In this document: positions 60,985 to 64,000 of the stretch, piece by piece
How the letters are laid out: the number at the start of each line of letters is the position of its first letter
How positions within the stretch are numbered: the stretch's first letter is position 1
Assembly: GCA_013822735.1 (NCBI GenBank)
Contig: PNKZ01000001.1
Coordinates: 868,001 to 932,000, forward strand
Length of the DNA: 64,000 bases
Source: Pirellula sp.
GTDB lineage: Bacteria > Planctomycetota > Planctomycetia > Pirellulales > PNKZ01
Direction of reading: 5' to 3'
Position numbers and translations under genes: made by a program
Notes under the pieces: model-generated
What the model saw: only the letters and a program-made list of their open reading frames with translations
Databases searched by the model: none
What the model was told of the DNA's origin: nothing

Positions 60985-61863
60985 TTACGTCGTGGCGACC
61001 GGAGTCGGCTTCATCACTTGAATGGCGTTCACCTCGCGCAAGACTTCGGCGACCGAAGGAGGACGCTTTGCGGGCGTCTTCGCGAGCATCCTCCGAATCA
61101 ATGCGGCAAACTCGACGGTCAGCATCGGGTTGTTGACCCGCGCGTCGGGGATCGGGTAGATGAGATGCTTCGTCAGGAGATCGTTCGTCGACGACGCGGT
61201 GTACGGTTGCACGCCGGTTGCCATATGAAATAGCGCACAACCGAGACCGTAGACGTCGGTGCGTAGGTCGATCGGTTCCAGCCGGATCTGTTCCGGAGCC
61301 AAATAGCTGCGCGTTCCTTGAATCTGCGTGTTGCGGCGCTTCCAGAAATAGCGCTCCCAGGCGTTGGGCACTTTTCTGGCCAAGCCGAAGTCGATGAGCT
61401 TCACGCCTCCTTCCGGCGTGAGCATGAAGTTGTCGGGCTTGAGGTCGAGATGGATCCAGCCCCGCGAGTTGAGATACGCCACGCCCTCGCACGCCTGCTC
61501 GACGATCGACGGAAGCCACGGCTCCAGAGCTCGACGGCTCTTGCGAATAACATCACGCAGATTGAGCCCTTCGCAGAGCGGCATCTTGAGGTACGGTCCC
61601 AGCTTCGATTGGCCGAAGTCCGTCGCCCCGAGCACACGAGAATGGTTGAGTTTGCTGCCGACTTCGAATTCGTGTTGCAGGCCCTGAATGTGTTCGGGGG
61701 CTTTCCTGAAGTCGTCGAGTAGAAGCTTCAGGGCGAATCGTTCGCCGGTGCCGTCGTCGATGGCGGCCCAAACCTGGCTGAAGCGACCGGAGCGAATCTG
61801 ATACAGCAGACGATAGGAGCGAACGAACTGGTTGGTGAGAGTTACCACGATCTGTCGCTTCAA
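60985..61863 (-). CDS. Serine/threonine protein kinase
   Basis: A 292-residue Hanks-type kinase domain with little else. The Gly loop reads IRSGRFSQVWAAI, the ATP lysine is in FALKLLLD, the catalytic loop is HLDLKPDN (His-Leu-Asp in place of His-Arg-Asp), and the metal site is LIDFGLARK. The activation segment has IQGTRSYLAPEQIRLEPIDL and RTDVYGLGCALFHMATG. Because the Arg before Asp is Leu, phosphorylation-dependent activation may not be needed. There is no transmembrane helix, so it is cytoplasmic. The start is the first ATG (MKRQIVV). Planctomycetes have many such kinases; target unknown. Confidence 0.93.
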   Translation of the reverse strand: MKRQIVVTLTNQFVRSYRLLYQIRSGRFSQVWAAIDDGTGERFALKLLLDDFRKAPEHIQGLQHEFEVGSKLNHSRVLGATDFGQSKLGPYLKMPLCEGLNLRDVIRKSRRALEPWLPSIVEQACEGVAYLNSRGWIHLDLKPDNFMLTPEGGVKLIDFGLARKVPNAWERYFWKRRNTQIQGTRSYLAPEQIRLEPIDLRTDVYGLGCALFHMATGVQPYTASSTNDLLTKHLIYPIPDARVNNPMLTVEFAALIRRMLAKTPAKRPPSVAEVLREVNAIQVMKPTPVATT

Positions 61864-61998
61864 AAACGCGTGACGCCGCCGAAATTTACACCGCCGAATC
61901 GTTTAACTTTAGCAACGTGATTTCGGCACGCCAAATCCAAGTCAAAACGGAGATCGCATAAATGCGCGTGACTTGTTAGCGTTTGATGAGCGCGCTGT

Positions 61999-62799
61999 TC
62001 AATCGTTCGGCTGCGGCGCGATGTCGTCGTAGCCGACGCTCACAAGAAACAAACCTTGCGCGGGGACCTTCATGCCGGCCTGACGGCGATCGCCGACCTT
62101 GATAATCTCCGCGGCCCAAGCTTCCGGCTTCCGTGCGCGGCCGATTTCCACCAGCGTGCCGACCATCGTGCGGACCATATTGTAGAGAAAGCCGTCGGCT
62201 TCGAACTCGAAGTAAATGCGCTTCTCCAGCGGCGCCGGAAGGCGGAAGCACTGCGCATCGAAAATCGTGCGTACGCTGGAGCTGCGCTGCGGCCATTGGG
62301 TTTCGAAGGCGCGAAAGTCGTGGGTGCCGACCCAATGTTGCGCGGCGCGGTGCATGGCCTCGGCGTCGAGCTTGCCGAAGCAGTAATGCCAGGAGCGATG
62401 CCGTTCGAGGACGTCGTGCGTTCGGCTGTTGTGAATGACGTAGCGATAGCGCTTCCGCTTCGCTTGCTTGCGGGCATGCCAACCGGAAGGCGCTTCCTCG
62501 GCCTTGAGCACGGCGATATCGCCGGGAAGTTCGGCGTTGAGCGCTCGTTGAAAGGCGAGCGGCGTCAGCCGGGCCGACGTGTGGAAGCTGGCGACCTGTC
62601 CTAAGGCGTGCACGCCGGAATCGGTGCGGCCGCTGCCGGCGATGATGATGCTCTCGCCGGTGATGCGCTTAATCGCCTGCTCGATCGCATCTTGCAACGT
62701 CGGCTTACCCGGCTGCCGCTGCCAACCGGCGTACGCGGTGCCGTCGTAAGCGAGCGTGAGCTTGATGGTTCGCAGGTCGGTTCGGGGTTCGGGGTTCAT
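61999..62799 (-). CDS. truA: tRNA pseudouridine synthase A
   Basis: A 266-residue TruA that makes pseudouridine at positions 38-40 of tRNAs. The catalytic Asp is in AGSGRTDSGVHALGQVASFH, and LAYDGTAYAGWQRQPGKPTL, FLYNMVRTMVGTLVEIGRAR and a C-terminal LFLVSVGYD are conserved. The ATG lies in a GAACC-type repeat, so the residues MNPEPRTDLRT may come from the repeat; the family core starts at about residue 12. It is 67 bp downstream of asd on the same strand, probably in one transcript. Confidence 0.94.
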   Translation of the reverse strand: MNPEPRTDLRTIKLTLAYDGTAYAGWQRQPGKPTLQDAIEQAIKRITGESIIIAGSGRTDSGVHALGQVASFHTSARLTPLAFQRALNAELPGDIAVLKAEEAPSGWHARKQAKRKRYRYVIHNSRTHDVLERHRSWHYCFGKLDAEAMHRAAQHWVGTHDFRAFETQWPQRSSSVRTIFDAQCFRLPAPLEKRIYFEFEADGFLYNMVRTMVGTLVEIGRARKPEAWAAEIIKVGDRRQAGMKVPAQGLFLVSVGYDDIAPQPND

Positions 62800-62866
62800 G
62801 GTTCAGGGTTGGAGAATCTGCAGCGAATCTTTCTCAACCCTAAACCTTGAACCGAATCACCCTGAA
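62770..62866. repeat. GAACC-rich repeat around the truA start
   Basis: Units of GGTTCGGGGTTC and GGTTCAGGGTT on one side and CCCTAAACCTTGAACC on the other surround the truA start codon. The motif is shared with 8700-8728 upstream of the anti-sigma gene. It is partly self-complementary and fills the truA-asd gap. Confidence 0.6.
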
Positions 62867-63880
62867 CTAGACGGCGGCGGCCGTCTTGGCCAATAGCTCC
62901 GCGATTTGCACCGCGTTCGTCGCCGCCCCCTTGCGGAGGTTGTCGCTCACGCACCAGAAGGCGATACCGTTGGGGCTCGAGATATCTTCGCGGATGCGGC
63001 CGATGAACACTTCGTCGCGGCCGTCGACCGTCATCGGCATCGGGTATTGCTTCTTCTCCAGATCGTCGATGACGATGATGCCCGGGAAGTCTTGGAACAG
63101 CTTCGTCGCTTCGGCGACGGTGAGCTTTCGTTCGGTTTCGACCAGGATGCTTTCGCTGTGGCAATTCGAAACGGGCACGCGCACGCAGGTCGGGCAGACC
63201 TGAATCGATTCGTCGCCCATGATCTTGCGCGTTTCGTACACCATCTTCATTTCTTCCGAGGTGTAACCGGCATGCTTCGGGCCGCCGATCTGCGGAATGA
63301 GATTGAAGGCGATCGGATGGGCGAACGTTTCGTAAGCGTGATCACCGCCGGCGAGCTTGGTGCGCGAACCGTTTTCCAAGTCGCGCTGGCCGGCCACCCC
63401 TGCTCCGCTCGTGGCTTGGTAGCTGCTCACCACCACGCGCTTGACGCGGGCCGCATCGTGCAGCGGCTTCAACGCCACGACCATTTGCGTGGTCGAGCAA
63501 TTGGGGCTGGCGATGATTCCTTGATGGTTGCGCACCGCGTCCGGGTTCACTTCCGGAATCACCAGCGGCACCTTCGGGTCCATGCGCCAGTAGCCGCTTT
63601 CATCGACGACGATGCAGCCGGCCTTCACGGCCCAAGGACAGAAGTCGCGAGCCGTTTCATCGGGCGTGCTGCCGATGGCGAGATCGACCCCGGCAAAGGA
63701 ATCGGGCGTGAGTTCTTCGACCGTGTGTTCTTCGCCGCGGAACGAAAGCTTCTTGCCGGCGCTGCGCTTCGTGGCCAGAAACTTCACTCGCTTAGCGGGA
63801 AAGTTCCGCTCTTCCAACATTTGGCGAATCAAAGTTCCGACGGCGCCGGTGGCGCCCACGATGGCAATCGTCTCAAACAC
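62867..63880 (-). CDS. asd: Aspartate-semialdehyde dehydrogenase
   Basis: A 337-residue enzyme making aspartate semialdehyde for lysine, threonine, methionine and diaminopimelate. The NADP fingerprint is IAIVGATGAVGTLIRQMLEE, the catalytic Cys is in IASPNCSTTQMVVALKPL, and the substrate blocks are SSYQATSGAGVAGQRDLEN and RVPVSNCHSESILVETE with the conserved Arg and His. Length is standard. I chose the GTG at 63880, three residues before the fingerprint; an ATG at 63973 would add an unrelated extension. Likely first gene of an asd-truA transcript. Confidence 0.95.
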   Translation of the reverse strand: MFETIAIVGATGAVGTLIRQMLEERNFPAKRVKFLATKRSAGKKLSFRGEEHTVEELTPDSFAGVDLAIGSTPDETARDFCPWAVKAGCIVVDESGYWRMDPKVPLVIPEVNPDAVRNHQGIIASPNCSTTQMVVALKPLHDAARVKRVVVSSYQATSGAGVAGQRDLENGSRTKLAGGDHAYETFAHPIAFNLIPQIGGPKHAGYTSEEMKMVYETRKIMGDESIQVCPTCVRVPVSNCHSESILVETERKLTVAEATKLFQDFPGIIVIDDLEKKQYPMPMTVDGRDEVFIGRIREDISSPNGIAFWCVSDNLRKGAATNAVQIAELLAKTAAAV

Positions 63881-64000
63881 GGCAAGCTCCGAAGAGAAGG
63901 GGTCAGGGGTGAGGGGACAGGGGGCAGTAATTGAATAGAGAGCGGCGACGATCCGGCAGGGTTCGCAAGGCAAACGCTCAGGCGACGAAATCGCTGCAAA

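Noticed and set aside
60896-61519. 207-codon minus-strand frame overlapping the kinase gene
   Set aside because: It is an arginine-rich shadow in another frame of the kinase gene, which has all kinase motifs.

Overview
The window looks like chromosomal DNA of a planctomycete, probably of the Pirellulales type. It is GC-rich, most host genes lack a clear Shine-Dalgarno, and the host gene set is typical of that group: flotillin-like FloA, an ECF sigma factor followed by a giant alanine-rich anti-sigma protein, secreted proteins and lipoproteins of unknown function, and Tat-exported proteins. Universal genes anchor it: prfB, mnmA, clpX, dtd, accA, truA and asd. The assignment rests on gene content, not on a marker phylogeny.

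Layout. 1-7.9 kb holds a partial secreted protein, a truncated haemoglobin, a degenerate ABC ATPase and a surface-sugar group (DegT aminotransferase, ATP-grasp/HAD fusion, polyprenyl-type GT2, HldD). 8-14.2 kb holds the sigma/anti-sigma pair, two conserved unknowns and prfB with an intact programmed +1 frameshift. 14.5-31 kb holds a DUF2062-like membrane protein, mnmA, floA, a DUF3050 protein, a Tat protein, a PQQ-propeller protein, a tandem GGDEF protein, clpX and small proteins. 31.5-42 kb holds an aminotransferase, three secreted envelope proteins, a ZIP transporter, dtd, a DUF457-type membrane protein and a CvpA-like protein. 59.8-64 kb holds accA, a Ser/Thr kinase, truA and asd.

The main discovery is an integrated element at about 42.55-59.17 kb. 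Its ends carry a perfect 18-bp direct repeat that forms the core of a XerC/XerD dif-like site, and I see no integrase or transposase gene inside. The right 9 kb is a filamentous phage (inovirus) operon, all on the minus strand. Its order is: putative ssDNA-binding protein, unknown, Rep, three tiny proteins, a pVIII-like major coat protein, two more small membrane proteins, a pIII-like adsorption protein with calcium-binding repeats, a pVI-like protein, Zot/pI ATPase and a pIV-like secretin. This closely parallels the gene order of the Ff phages (M13/f1). Several of the small genes are shorter than 60 codons and were found by translating the gaps by hand.

The left 7 kb of the element is cargo of lower GC: a deaminase/alpha-solenoid fusion followed by a DUF3800 protein (possible defence pair), an XRE/ImmA pair, a ribbon-helix-helix/GNAT toxin-antitoxin-like pair with a near-consensus promoter, a helix-turn-helix protein, and two small membrane proteins. 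Excision would leave a gene-poor site of about 1.1 kb between convergent host genes, as expected for dif in a replication terminus.

Intergenic DNA elsewhere is rich in palindromic repeats of at least six kinds. Several overlap the stop or start codons of neighbouring genes.
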